A stretch of DNA of 64,000 bases from Pedobacter sp. MC2016-15 (GTDB lineage Bacteria > Bacteroidota > Bacteroidia > Sphingobacteriales > Sphingobacteriaceae), in the NCBI RefSeq assembly GCF_026239695.1, contig NZ_JAPIVS010000004.1, positions 124,001 through 188,000 of the forward strand, read 5' to 3'. A program made the position numbers and the translations under genes. The notes under the pieces are model-generated. The model saw only the letters and a program-made list of their open reading frames with translations, had not been told where the DNA came from and ran no database searches. Below, piece by piece: positions 1 through 8,531 of the stretch (the stretch's first letter is position 1; every line of letters starts with the position of its first letter).

Positions 1-225
1 GCCGATAAAAAAGTCATTCCCAGTGAATTCAACCCGGCGCTGAAAACTACAATTTATCAGTCTAATGTGAAATCGATCCGCGCAACTGCGGCAGCCTCTG
101 TGGAATGCCTGAATGTTAAAGCATCTTTTATTGAAGGGTTGATTTATGATGGTATCGTCACGCTAAACTGGATCGGTAAAAAAGTGACCTTTGATTTGAT
201 CAAAAGGGAAATGATTGTTCGCTAA
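1..225 (+). CDS. C-terminal fragment of an unknown protein
   Basis: Frame 1 is open from the window edge to a TAA at 223-225, giving the last 74 residues of a protein that begins outside the window. It ends in the residues KREMIVR. I see no recognisable motif and do not assign a family. A strong hairpin follows 60 bases later, which fits the end of a transcription unit. The reading is supported only by the open frame, normal codon use and the terminator position. Confidence 0.6.
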   Translation, partial: ADKKVIPSEFNPALKTTIYQSNVKSIRATAAASVECLNVKASFIEGLIYDGIVTLNWIGKKVTFDLIKREMIVR

Positions 226-285
226 ACTTCCGAAAAATCATCTGCTCAGGTGTCAGAGAATGTGTTTTCTGAAGCGTCTGATGTG

Positions 286-321
286 AAAAAAGGCCTTTAA
301 ATCTCTTTAAAGGCCTTTTTT
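286..321. terminator. Bidirectional intrinsic terminator
   Basis: A perfect 16-bp stem (286-301 with 306-321) closes a TCTC loop. The stem begins with an A run and ends with a T run, so it can terminate from both sides. It lies between the plus-strand fragment and the minus-strand tRNA, which converge here. Confidence 0.9.
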
Positions 322-332
322 AATATTTTCTG

Positions 333-404
333 TGTCCCCGAAGGGATTCGAACCCCCATCGTTGGTACCGGAAACCAAAATTCTATCCATTGAACTACGG
401 AGAC
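333..404 (-). tRNA. tRNA-Arg (anticodon CCG)
   Basis: On the minus strand the acceptor arms GTCTCCG and CGGGGAC pair (398-404 with 334-340). The anticodon stem TTGGT/ACCAA holds the loop TTCCGGT, so the anticodon is CCG, which reads CGG arginine codons. The T arm GGGGT-TTCGAAT-CCCTT is canonical. The discriminator base is A and CCA is not encoded. The total length is 72 nt. Confidence 0.95.
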
Positions 405-439
405 AGTTTGGCGAAGATAGGAAAATATGTTTCAAATAC

Positions 440-1012
440 TCAATGCTTTCCTAAATTTCCTGTCATCGAAAGGATTTCAAAGGTGTAGCTCAGCTGCGTT
501 TTATTTTTTTGATAGGTTTGCAGGGCATCCCATAAGCTGCTGAACTTTATCTCCCGCAGATTATTCTTTACATCCCGGCAAAAGGCCGTTACACCATGAT
601 CTTTCCATTCATTGCTGCTGCTGGAAAGCTCGATGTAGGGACATGATTCTCCCTTTGAGATCAGGGATATTTTAAAGCAGTCCAGTATATCTGTCAGCAG
701 CCTGAAAGGGGTTTCGCTGTCCCGGTAGAGATCCGGAAAAAGATCATCAAGGTGGATGGCCTCAATTTTTTCTTCCAGTGAGGTCACCTGTTTTAGAAAC
801 GCAATTCTGATCTTGTCTGCAGATTCATCCGGGGCAGATAATTCCGTTTGCAATAATTTTACCGTTTGGAGCGCCTTTGCCATTGACGTTCTCGATTCCT
901 CGTTGTCCGTCTTAAGATATACCTTATGTGCAGATTGAAAACGCTCTATTGCTTCTAAGCTGGTCATCAATAAAGATGGAGCATTAAAATAATTTTTGAT
1001 TGAAGGATTCAT
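440..1012 (-). CDS. Unknown protein downstream of the LanB-like dehydratase
   Basis: The product has 190 residues. I do not recognise the family. There is no signal peptide or membrane segment; the first half (residues about 15-90) looks helical and charged, possibly a short coiled coil, and the second half contains a serine run (SSSS, about residue 130) and single cysteines. It follows the dehydratase gene on the same strand, 144 nt further on, and shares its AT-rich composition, so it may be the last gene of that operon. It lacks the features of LanC (no zinc-binding His/Cys set), of a transporter or of a protease. A role in peptide modification or immunity is only a possibility. Confidence 0.6.
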   Translation of the reverse strand: MNPSIKNYFNAPSLLMTSLEAIERFQSAHKVYLKTDNEESRTSMAKALQTVKLLQTELSAPDESADKIRIAFLKQVTSLEEKIEAIHLDDLFPDLYRDSETPFRLLTDILDCFKISLISKGESCPYIELSSSSNEWKDHGVTAFCRDVKNNLREIKFSSLWDALQTYQKNKTQLSYTFEILSMTGNLGKH

Positions 1013-1156
1013 AAAATCATCTATTGCTGGCAGTAATCAGCTCATAACTAAAACTGCTATGTTACCACTAATGTAAAATTAGTAATTTTGTTGAAAGTCA
1101 GAAATTTTTTAAGAATTAATTTTGTGAAATCCAATTACTTGTGGCTAATTTTTATC

Positions 1157-3976
1157 TCAATTGACATTTTGTTGCAGACGTCCTAATCTGGTCTTTATTT
1201 TCTTTGTGAGGTAATAATACATGATCATTTCATGCACCCGCTGGTCGTTGCTGAACAGTCTGTTGGTATGCATATGGAAAAGGTCGAATAACATTTTTTC
1301 CTTTTCATTTTCGTCACATTTTTCCAGTACGTTCAGAAAATACGCAGCTGTTTCTGATAGTTTTTTCTGAGTGTTCTTGTTTACGTGTATCACTGCGCTG
1401 TCGCTTAAAAAAGTTTTATAACCCAGGTTTATTTTCTTTGATCCTTCAGAAGGGAGCGCCATTTCGGCAGCGAACCGTGCCGCAGTTTGCTCTGCATAGC
1501 TCAGCTGCCGCTGTGTGCTGAATGCTGCGTCCATTACTTCTTCTATCAGAAGTATAGATTGATAATAATGACGGTTGACAGTACCTGGTTTGCCGAGCAG
1601 GTACAGGATCAGGTTACTGTTGTTGCTGAAACATTTCTCCACCAGCTCCATGCGTCCCGGTCCGTAACGTTCGGTTTCCCTGTGATAAGTTCTTAGCTGC
1701 AGGTCTGAGATCATTCCCGATTCAAAATATGGGGCAAGCAGATGCGAAAGCCTGGATATCAGCTCTGCGATATCTTCATTGCGGGCAGGTTTCAGTCGTA
1801 GCCGGATATGATAGGAGGGATCATTGTAACGGATAAAGAACCAGTTTTTCAGCTTCTTTTTCACAGTGCGGAGATAATCTCTGGCGATGATCAGCAATAT
1901 CGCATCACTGCTTGTGGGCTGACAGTAGATTTCAAAATAAACCCATTCTTCTCCTGGCAGAAAGGCACTTTTGATATTGATCAGGTTTTCTTTTTGTTGA
2001 AAAGGATAGGAAAAGTATATCTGTTGCTGATGCTCGATGTTGATAATGAACTCAGAGAGGTAGGGTTGTTGCTGGTGATCTGTCACCAGCTGGGATTCAT
2101 GAATGAAAGTCTCTTCAATATAGAAGGCTGTTTTGTTCTTGCAGAAAAGAAGAAAGAACATCATATCTTCTTCCAAACCCGGATTAAATACGAGTGTCTG
2201 ATCTGCAAAGCCGCATGTGAAAGGAGCTTTCAGCTCAATTTCTTCAAGCCATTGCATGAGTGCTGTTAAGGTTTGTGCTTTATCCTTCCCATTGCAGATG
2301 TGGTTGGGCACCAGCCATCGCTCCGGGGATAATACCGCATGTTTATATTGCAGCCTGGGATAGTAAAATAATCCTGGGAACATGTCCGATAATTTGAGAT
2401 TCAGATCTGTACGCAGGTTTTGGTGCTGCAGGTCTGAAAGAAACCTGTAGACTGATAGATCTGAACGTGTGTAATTATATGCTGAAGCCAACTTTGGCAC
2501 AATGCGTTTTTGGTATTTTGCAGAATAGAGTACCAGTTCATCATTCTCCACACAAAGCAGGATATCATCAGGGTCGATAATCTGATTGCTTTCCGACCAG
2601 CTCAGGATTGGAACTTCATAATCGTAAATACATTTCCTGCGATTAATATTATCAGCATTTTTCTCAATCTGATAGGCGATATCAAAAAATAATATTTCCG
2701 GATTAGCAGTTTGTTCCAGCCGGGCGAAATGTTTTCCCGCAGTGGTGATTTCATCACTTGCCATTGTAAATCTTCCCAGAAGTGAATTTGCTGTACACCC
2801 GCCAAGCTGCTTAAGAATCAATTTTCCATCATAGAATTGCAGCATTGCACTGAGTGTGTTCGGTACCGCCACCTGATTGTCGTGTCCGGCCTCTTTAAAT
2901 GTTTCCAGCTGGATAGTTTGACGATCCATCATTGCATTGAGCAGAAATGTATGCAGAGGGCTATAGTTGATATTGCTTGCCGGAGATTGAGCCTGTTGTC
3001 TGTAAACTTTAAGCTCATGAACAAGCTGGTCGTCTTCTTTATTTTGTGTGAGTGATCTGTAACCAATGCCAATCTCGGGGTCCATGGCAACCATGATGGG
3101 GATCTTTTTCTGCTCAAACCTTTTACTGAATTTAGTTTTAAAATCTTTCAGGGAGCTGTTTTCTGCCAACGGTAAATGAAGGTTCAGAAAGTTAATGATC
3201 TCAGGGAGGATGCTCAGGTTTTTCTCAGAAAGCTGTCCCGAGTATCTTTTTCTTTCCGCAATGATATAGTCGTTTTTTTTATCTTCCACCTTATATCCAA
3301 TCCTGCTGAAATAATCTGTTCCGGTGATATTGGGCTGAAAATCCGTCAGCAGCAACTGTGTGCCTACCAGTTGTTCGATGAAGTAGCGCGTAAGTGAAGC
3401 GCTCAGGCGCTGTGTATGCTGCAGGAAACTGCGAAGTTCCTGAAGTGTACGCTGGGTATGGCAAAATTTTAGTGTCTCAGTAATCGTTTTTGATGCAGAA
3501 ATCGCTGAAAGTTCAAATGATGCATCTTCAATACTTACATAACGTAATTCGGTGTGACAGGAATAAACTGTGGTATTGGTTCTGAGGAAGATTGCATGAT
3601 TGCTGAGAAATTTGGGGTCGTAGTTAATACGTTCCTTTTCCTGCCAGTTCGGGAAGCGGTGTATACTGGTTTCTTTATTGAGGATGATCGGTTCGGATTG
3701 ATCTCCTCTGATCACCGGTAGTGTGGAGAAGGCAGCAAAGTTTCCGAAGGGTGTAGCCCTGTATTTTGCCCTGTTAAAATACTTCCATAGGGTAAACCGG
3801 ATTTTGGGATCTAAATCAGTCATATTGTAGTATTCCTGATCTTTGATTAACCCGAAAAATTCGGGAGAAGATTCGTGGATATATTCTTTTAATTCTTCCC
3901 ACACATGGCCGGGATCTTCATTAACAGAAAATACAGGTGTGCGGCAAATGCTGAATGCGGAGAGTGTTAGCTTCAT
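1157..3976 (-). CDS. Full-length class I lanthipeptide dehydratase (LanB family)
   Basis: LanB enzymes glutamylate Ser/Thr of a precursor peptide using glutamyl-tRNA and then eliminate glutamate to give dehydroamino acids. This 939-residue protein has the N-terminal glutamylation domain with its signature YRATPFGNFAAFS at residues 72-84. It also has the C-terminal SpaB_C / thiopeptide-type elimination domain from about residue 690: WFFIRYNDPSYHIRLRL at 712, RETERYGP near 765 and HMHTNRLF near 902. Both halves are in one chain, unlike split or single-domain LanB ligases. The upstream kinase gene ends 62 nt before it on the same strand. No LanC cyclase, LanP protease or ABC exporter is in the window. 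A precursor candidate lies at 5186-5344 on the other strand. The family call is firm; the substrate is inferred. Confidence 0.9.
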   Translation of the reverse strand: MKLTLSAFSICRTPVFSVNEDPGHVWEELKEYIHESSPEFFGLIKDQEYYNMTDLDPKIRFTLWKYFNRAKYRATPFGNFAAFSTLPVIRGDQSEPIILNKETSIHRFPNWQEKERINYDPKFLSNHAIFLRTNTTVYSCHTELRYVSIEDASFELSAISASKTITETLKFCHTQRTLQELRSFLQHTQRLSASLTRYFIEQLVGTQLLLTDFQPNITGTDYFSRIGYKVEDKKNDYIIAERKRYSGQLSEKNLSILPEIINFLNLHLPLAENSSLKDFKTKFSKRFEQKKIPIMVAMDPEIGIGYRSLTQNKEDDQLVHELKVYRQQAQSPASNINYSPLHTFLLNAMMDRQTIQLETFKEAGHDNQVAVPNTLSAMLQFYDGKLILKQLGGCTANSLLGRFTMASDEITTAGKHFARLEQTANPEILFFDIAYQIEKNADNINRRKCIYDYEVPILSWSESNQIIDPDDILLCVENDELVLYSAKYQKRIVPKLASAYNYTRSDLSVYRFLSDLQHQNLRTDLNLKLSDMFPGLFYYPRLQYKHAVLSPERWLVPNHICNGKDKAQTLTALMQWLEEIELKAPFTCGFADQTLVFNPGLEEDMMFFLLFCKNKTAFYIEETFIHESQLVTDHQQQPYLSEFIINIEHQQQIYFSYPFQQKENLINIKSAFLPGEEWVYFEIYCQPTSSDAILLIIARDYLRTVKKKLKNWFFIRYNDPSYHIRLRLKPARNEDIAELISRLSHLLAPYFESGMISDLQLRTYHRETERYGPGRMELVEKCFSNNSNLILYLLGKPGTVNRHYYQSILLIEEVMDAAFSTQRQLSYAEQTAARFAAEMALPSEGSKKINLGYKTFLSDSAVIHVNKNTQKKLSETAAYFLNVLEKCDENEKEKMLFDLFHMHTNRLFSNDQRVHEMIMYYYLTKKIKTRLGRLQQNVN

Positions 3977-4038
3977 TTCCCAAAATCAATTTTAATGTTA
4001 ATATGTTAATATTAAAGATATGAATTTGGTGATCAAGT

Positions 4039-5115
4039 TTAATTATTGTGTAAATTAATTTTTATGTAAACTTTGAATAAATTGCCGGATAGGCCCTGAC
4101 GAAATTCATATTGATCTTTATAAGTCTGATGAAGCCTGAGTTTGATGTTTAACAGACCTTTATTGTTACTGATCGCGTTGCTGTGATTATTTGGAAGATT
4201 GCTGGTTTCTATAATGATATGTTCGTTATTCGCTATTACAGTAATCACTGCCGGATAAGCTTCTTCCTGCAGATTTCCATGTTTAAAAATATTCTCTACC
4301 AGTGTCAGCAATACGATCGGAATAATGCTCACCTCATTGTTTTCCAATTGTGTGCAATACCTGATGTTCAGTTTGTGATTAAATCTTAATTGATTGAGCT
4401 CAATGATATTTTCTACCTGCTCCAGCTCTCTTGTTAATTTGATGGTTTGCGTATTGCTTTCCAGCGCATAATTCATGATCCCGGATAATCTCATTACTGC
4501 CTGATCCGCCTCCTCCGGGTTTTTCTTTGCCGCGTACTTGATAAAGCTCAATGTATTAAAGAGCAGGTGCGGATTGATTTGTGCCCGCAGAAAATCCTGT
4601 TCCGCACGCAGGACTTCGTTTTTGAGTTTTTCATTTTCAATGTCCTGTCTATAGGTTTTTTCTTTTTTTTCGTAATAACTATAAAGGAAATAATATCCAG
4701 TAGCATAGAGGATGAAGAATATTCCTCTCCATAATGTGCCAATGAGATACCTGCGCTGGAAGAAGGATTCCTGATAGGCCTCATACCCCAAATTTTTAAA
4801 AAATAATGTACATAAATAGGTGATAACAAAGTAAGCTGCCAGTTCTGCTAGTGTCAGTATAGCAATAGAAAATATAGTAAAAAATCTATTGATGTATGCC
4901 TTCCTTAAAACAATTCTGGAATGAACATAAAATAAGGAAATATTGAGGGAATAGAACAACAAATAGACTATCCATGGAAGCATCATTGACTGCATAATAA
5001 TCATGGACATCTCATACCAGATGTATATCAACCAACACACAATATGAACTTTATATTTTAGTATAGTCCTTAATAATGAGGCTGTTAACCCTGTTTTGTA
5101 TAATAAATCAGGCAT
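4039..5115 (-). CDS. LytS/YehU-type membrane sensor histidine kinase
   Basis: The product has 358 residues. Four hydrophobic segments occupy roughly residues 22-150, followed by a short coiled coil and a His_kinase (PF06580-type) domain whose phospho-accepting histidine is in QINPHLLFN (H183). An HATPase-like module follows, with LVENIFKHG as N box. Such kinases normally pair with LytTR response regulators, and one lies at 5352-6077. The gene is on the same strand as the LanB-like gene, 62 nt upstream of it, so the two are probably co-transcribed, while the precursor-like gene starts 70 bp away on the opposite strand. The short extracytoplasmic loops suggest sensing of a membrane or peptide signal, but that is inference. 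Confidence 0.88.
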   Translation of the reverse strand: MPDLLYKTGLTASLLRTILKYKVHIVCWLIYIWYEMSMIIMQSMMLPWIVYLLFYSLNISLFYVHSRIVLRKAYINRFFTIFSIAILTLAELAAYFVITYLCTLFFKNLGYEAYQESFFQRRYLIGTLWRGIFFILYATGYYFLYSYYEKKEKTYRQDIENEKLKNEVLRAEQDFLRAQINPHLLFNTLSFIKYAAKKNPEEADQAVMRLSGIMNYALESNTQTIKLTRELEQVENIIELNQLRFNHKLNIRYCTQLENNEVSIIPIVLLTLVENIFKHGNLQEEAYPAVITVIANNEHIIIETSNLPNNHSNAISNNKGLLNIKLRLHQTYKDQYEFRQGLSGNLFKVYIKINLHNN

Positions 5116-5185
5116 GTGATATAATAAATTAAAAGAGAATTTATTTCTTAAATAACATTGGGTTCATCATTTAAAAACCATAATT
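5116..5185. promoter_or_regulatory. Divergent promoter region between kinase-lanB and the precursor-like gene
   Basis: These 70 AT-rich bases separate two divergent starts. On the plus strand TAACATTG (near 5157-5164) is one base from the Bacteroidota -7 box TAnnTTTG. I see no good TTTG -33 element at the right distance and no clear operator. The region must hold both promoters if the small gene is real. Confidence 0.4.
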
Positions 5186-5344
5186 ATGAACCTAAGTAAA
5201 AGAAATTTCAAATTATCTAAAAGAACGTTGTTTGTTTTTAAAAATCAATCTGGTAGGGATGGTTTATTTATCAGTGCAGATCCAAGTACCGTTTTTGGTC
5301 CTACTGCGACAAACTCGGGGGCTGTTCCTAAGAACAACGCCTAA
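5186..5344 (+). CDS. Candidate RiPP precursor peptide (52 aa, no cysteine)
   Basis: ATG at 5186 opens 52 codons ending in TAA at 5342-5344. The N-terminal half is basic and hydrophobic (KRNFKLSKRTLFVFKNQ, residues 5-21) and resembles the Lys-rich leader with an FxLxK-type box seen on Bacteroidota class I lanthipeptide precursors. The C-terminal half carries seven Ser/Thr (S22, S30, S34, T35, T40, T42, S44), small residues and three prolines, but no Cys, so lanthionine rings cannot form within it. It sits between the kinase and the LytTR regulator, divergent from the LanB operon. A perfect 16-bp hairpin with a T run follows its stop codon. The peptide reading and its link to LanB are inference; the frame and the terminator are seen directly. 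Confidence 0.72.
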   Translation: MNLSKRNFKLSKRTLFVFKNQSGRDGLFISADPSTVFGPTATNSGAVPKNNA

Positions 5345-5351
5345 AACCTTA

Positions 5352-6077
5352 CTAAGACTTCAAAGTGTGTTTCTTGAGAAATTCAAGAAACACACTTTTA
5401 TACTTCTCCCCAACCTGATAACTCGTACCATTTGCAAGCCTTGCAATATTCCCATCTACGCGATCCAGATAATTCAGAGAAATAATAATCGACTTGTTAA
5501 TCCTGAAAAACACATCCATCACATGCAGTTTATCTTCCATTGCTTTCAATCCGATATAAGTAATCTCCTGTCCGGTGGTCGTATGAATCATAATATAATT
5601 CAGCATTGCTTCGATATATACGATGTCACTGTATTTGATCTTTATAAAACTGCTTTTTTGTCCTCCCTTGATAAAAAGAAACTGATTTTCCTCACGCTGC
5701 AACCTGATGATATCCTGAAACTTATTACTGATATCTTCAATCTTTTGCGTAAAGGAGATATAAGTAACTGGTTTGAGTAAATAACCATCAGCCCTGGCGC
5801 CGAAAGCTTCAGGAGCATACTCCCGGTGTGCTGTTACATACACCAGGAAATGACAATATTTGTTCATGATCTCCGCGGCTTCAATGCCGTTTAGAACCGC
5901 CATACTGATATCAGAAAAAATGATGTCTACGTGCCCTGTTTCCTGCAGATAAGCAATCGCAAGTTTTGCATCGGAAAAAGTTGACAATAGATTCAAGTTT
6001 GGCACCTGAGCAATCAGATCTTCCAGTTCATCAATTGCATGGGGTTCATCATCGATGGCAATACAACTCATTATCAT
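5352..6077 (-). CDS. LytTR-family response regulator
   Basis: The product has 241 residues. The receiver domain (about 1-125) has the acidic pair DDE at residues 9-11 and the phospho-accepting aspartate in IIFSDISM (D56); KPVTY holds the conserved lysine. A LytTR DNA-binding domain occupies about 140-241 (FIKIKYSDIVYIEA, RINKSIIISLNYL). It is the natural partner of the LytS-like kinase at 4039-5115. It converges on the precursor-like gene with 7 nt between stop codons, and its last codons overlap that gene's terminator hairpin. Translation may also begin at Met3 (MSCIAIDDEPHA). LytTR regulators commonly control peptide or bacteriocin production, which fits the neighbourhood. Confidence 0.9.
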   Translation of the reverse strand: MIMSCIAIDDEPHAIDELEDLIAQVPNLNLLSTFSDAKLAIAYLQETGHVDIIFSDISMAVLNGIEAAEIMNKYCHFLVYVTAHREYAPEAFGARADGYLLKPVTYISFTQKIEDISNKFQDIIRLQREENQFLFIKGGQKSSFIKIKYSDIVYIEAMLNYIMIHTTTGQEITYIGLKAMEDKLHVMDVFFRINKSIIISLNYLDRVDGNIARLANGTSYQVGEKYKSVFLEFLKKHTLKS

Positions 6078-6356
6078 AAATACACTCTTTTGTGTTGTTA
6101 GGGATTAATTTCTACACATAAAGATACAACCATTAATAATAAAGAACTCATAAATTGATAAATATTGCGTTCTCATATAATATATTACCCCTTTCATATA
6201 AGTTATTGCTGTTGTAGGAACTTCCGTCATAACTTGGGATAATTATAAAAATAAACCAAATGTCTACCTATGAGGTAATTGTGATATTTTACTGAGCGTT
6301 ATGGATCTCAGATTCACAGCGGCCATATTATCTTATTATAACCAAATATATTCCTT
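6078..6356. other. Intergenic region between divergent regulators
   Basis: These 279 AT-rich bases lie between the start of the LytTR regulator (minus) and the TetR regulator (plus). They must contain both promoters. I see no convincing palindromic operator, terminator or RNA element. A 19-codon frame at 6301-6360 ends in ATGA over the TetR start, but nothing else supports it. Confidence 0.5.
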
Positions 6357-6908
6357 ATGAAAAACAAAGAAAACACAAAACAGAAATTACTGAATGCGGT
6401 AGGTGACATTATCAAAAACGAAGGATTCAAAGCATTAGGCGTTAACAAAGTGGCAAGAGTAGCCGGAGTTTCAAAAATTCTGATTTATCGCTATTTCGGC
6501 AGTTTTACAGAATTAGTTCGTGAATGTATACTAGATATGCATTTCTGGGCAAAGTACATGTCAGAAGAGGAGGGTGACCCCAGCTCCCCACTCACTGTTA
6601 AGGATAGGGTCTACAAAGTCCTGACAGAACAGGCTGGCATTATTTACAATCACTGCGAGATGGAGGCAATTCTTGTAACAGAAATCTCCGAGGGTAATCC
6701 AGTGGTTAAGGATATCGTAAGAGAAGAAAGTGTTCCCCATGAGCAAACTTATTGTAATGTTGTTTCTACCTTGTTACAGGCAGGTACAGACCACCTCATT
6801 TTGGCCGCACAGAACACTGGTATAAATAATCAACCGGAAATTTCTACTGTCAAACAGAACAAGTTGATGAAGTCGATCGGGCAAATTGTAGATTGGACTC
6901 TTGGCTAA
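6357..6908 (+). CDS. TetR/AcrR-family transcriptional regulator
   Basis: The product has 183 residues. The N-terminal TetR helix-turn-helix spans about residues 8-55 (LLNAVGDIIKNEGFKALGVNKVARVAGVSKILIYRYF, read in two parts: AVGDIIKNEGFKALGVNKVA, then GVSKILIYRYF). The C-terminal ligand-binding part is helical and not specific. The DNA target and inducer are not evident. It borders the lanthipeptide-like island on one side and mgtE on the other, and could belong to either or neither. Confidence 0.85.
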   Translation: MKNKENTKQKLLNAVGDIIKNEGFKALGVNKVARVAGVSKILIYRYFGSFTELVRECILDMHFWAKYMSEEEGDPSSPLTVKDRVYKVLTEQAGIIYNHCEMEAILVTEISEGNPVVKDIVREESVPHEQTYCNVVSTLLQAGTDHLILAAQNTGINNQPEISTVKQNKLMKSIGQIVDWTLG

Positions 6909-7030
6909 TTCTGCAGGTGTAGGAAACTCTATTTATTTTGTCCGGTCAGTAATGCGTTTTTAAAAATAAAACATCACTTTTGCAATCTTGAAAAGGTAGT
7001 AAACGATGTAAAAAAAATAAAAGCGTATTT

Positions 7031-8404
7031 ATGGAAGAAAAGGTAGTAGACGAGGTTATCGAGATAATTGAGCGGAATGTTGAAGGAGAATTAAGAGATT
7101 ATTTAGATGCACTCAACATATCTGATGTAGAACACCTGATAGACGATCTTCCACAGTACGCAGTTACATTTATAGATACCTTATCTATTAAGAGAGCTGT
7201 AAATGTTTTCAGGATACTTGATTTCCCAACCCAGGAGAAGATTATCAAAAAGCTTCCCGGTGAAAAACTTGCTGAACTGATCAATCTTCTCCCTCCGGAC
7301 GACAGGACCTCCCTGTTTTCTGAACTGCAGGGCGATGCCGTAAAAAAACTGATTATCCTTCTGCCAGCAAAAGACAGGGTGGAGGCCCTTGGATTGCTGG
7401 GATACAACGAATATAGTGTTGGCCGTCTGATGACGCCGGATTATGTGGCTGTTAAAAAAGACTGGACTGTTAAAACGGTTTTGGAGCATATCAGGAAATA
7501 TGGTAAAGATTCTGAAACTATCGATGTGATCTATGTGATTGATGAGAATGGTGTGCTGCTTGACGATATCAGGATCAGGGAGATTCTCCTTGCCGATCCG
7601 GGTGTGCCTGTTGTAGCCCTCACGGATAACCGTTCCATTGCCTTAAATGCAAACGATCCGCAGGAAGAAGCCATCAATGTTTTCAGAATGAACAACAGAG
7701 TTGCCCTTCCGGTTACGGATGATAATAATGTACTGCTTGGAATAGTTACCGTAGATGATATCCTTTGGGTAGCCAATGAAGAGTATACAGAAGATATGCA
7801 TAAGATCGGAGGTACCCAGGCACTGGATGAGCCTTATCTGGATATGCCGATCTTTGGACTTTTCAAAAGAAGGATCGGCTGGCTGGTGGTGCTTTTCCTT
7901 GGAGAAATGTTAACCGCAACAGCGATGGCGCATTTTGAAGCAGATATCGCCAAGGCCGTGGTGCTAGCCATGTTTGTGCCCCTGATTATTTCCAGTGGAG
8001 GAAACAGCGGTTCTCAGGCTTCAACGCTGATTATTCAGGCGATGGCACTGGGAGAAATTACTATTGGCGACTGGTGGCGGGTAATGCGACGCGAGCTGAT
8101 CTCCGGGCTGATGCTAGGAGTTGTTCTCGGGACAATAGGTTTCCTCAGGATCTTTACCTGGACGCTCTTCTCTGACCTCTACGGGCCACACTGGGCATTG
8201 CTAGGGGTAACGGTAGGTATTGCACTCGTTGGTGTAGTATTGTGGGGCTCTCTTGCGGGATCAATGCTTCCGCTCCTGTTAAAGAAACTGGGTGCCGACC
8301 CGGCAACTTCTTCCGCTCCCTTTGTTGCTACGCTGGTAGACGTGACCGGACTGATTATCTATTTCTCAGTCGCAGTGATGTTCCTGACAGGCGTATTATT
8401 ATAA
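7031..8404 (+). CDS. mgtE: Magnesium transporter MgtE
   Basis: The product has 457 residues, normal for MgtE, a Mg2+-gated channel of the inner membrane. It has the cytosolic N domain (about 1-130), two CBS domains (about 135-260, including LMTPDYVAV and ALPVTDDNNVLLGIVTVDDI), the connecting helix and five membrane helices. The pore signature GGNSGSQAS lies near residue 322, and DPATSSAPFVATLVDVTG near 425 supplies the conserved acidic and proline positions. The gene stands alone with a terminator directly downstream. Confidence 0.95.
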   Translation: MEEKVVDEVIEIIERNVEGELRDYLDALNISDVEHLIDDLPQYAVTFIDTLSIKRAVNVFRILDFPTQEKIIKKLPGEKLAELINLLPPDDRTSLFSELQGDAVKKLIILLPAKDRVEALGLLGYNEYSVGRLMTPDYVAVKKDWTVKTVLEHIRKYGKDSETIDVIYVIDENGVLLDDIRIREILLADPGVPVVALTDNRSIALNANDPQEEAINVFRMNNRVALPVTDDNNVLLGIVTVDDILWVANEEYTEDMHKIGGTQALDEPYLDMPIFGLFKRRIGWLVVLFLGEMLTATAMAHFEADIAKAVVLAMFVPLIISSGGNSGSQASTLIIQAMALGEITIGDWWRVMRRELISGLMLGVVLGTIGFLRIFTWTLFSDLYGPHWALLGVTVGIALVGVVLWGSLAGSMLPLLLKKLGADPATSSAPFVATLVDVTGLIIYFSVAVMFLTGVLL

Positions 8405-8420
8405 AGACATATCAATATAT

Positions 8421-8468
8421 CTATACATAGATATCTATATATATAGGTATCTATGTATAGTTTTTTTT
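8421..8468 (+). terminator. Terminator after mgtE
   Basis: A perfect 13-bp AT-rich stem (CTATACATAGATA at 8421-8433 with its complement at 8448-8460) is followed by a run of eight T. It lies 17 nt after the mgtE stop. Confidence 0.8.
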
Positions 8469-8531
8469 ATCAAAGCAAGTTTCCCTGTGCGTACGAGATA
8501 GGTGATTATTAATCCAATGATCATCGCCGTA

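Noticed and set aside
756..938. Plus-strand frames inside the 190-aa gene, and similar frames opposite long genes throughout
   Set aside because: They are shadows of the opposite-strand genes, without start context or family likeness.
6301..6360. 19-codon frame ending in ATGA over the TetR start
   Set aside because: Nothing but the overlap supports it; composition is not leader-like and such a frame can arise by chance in AT-rich DNA.
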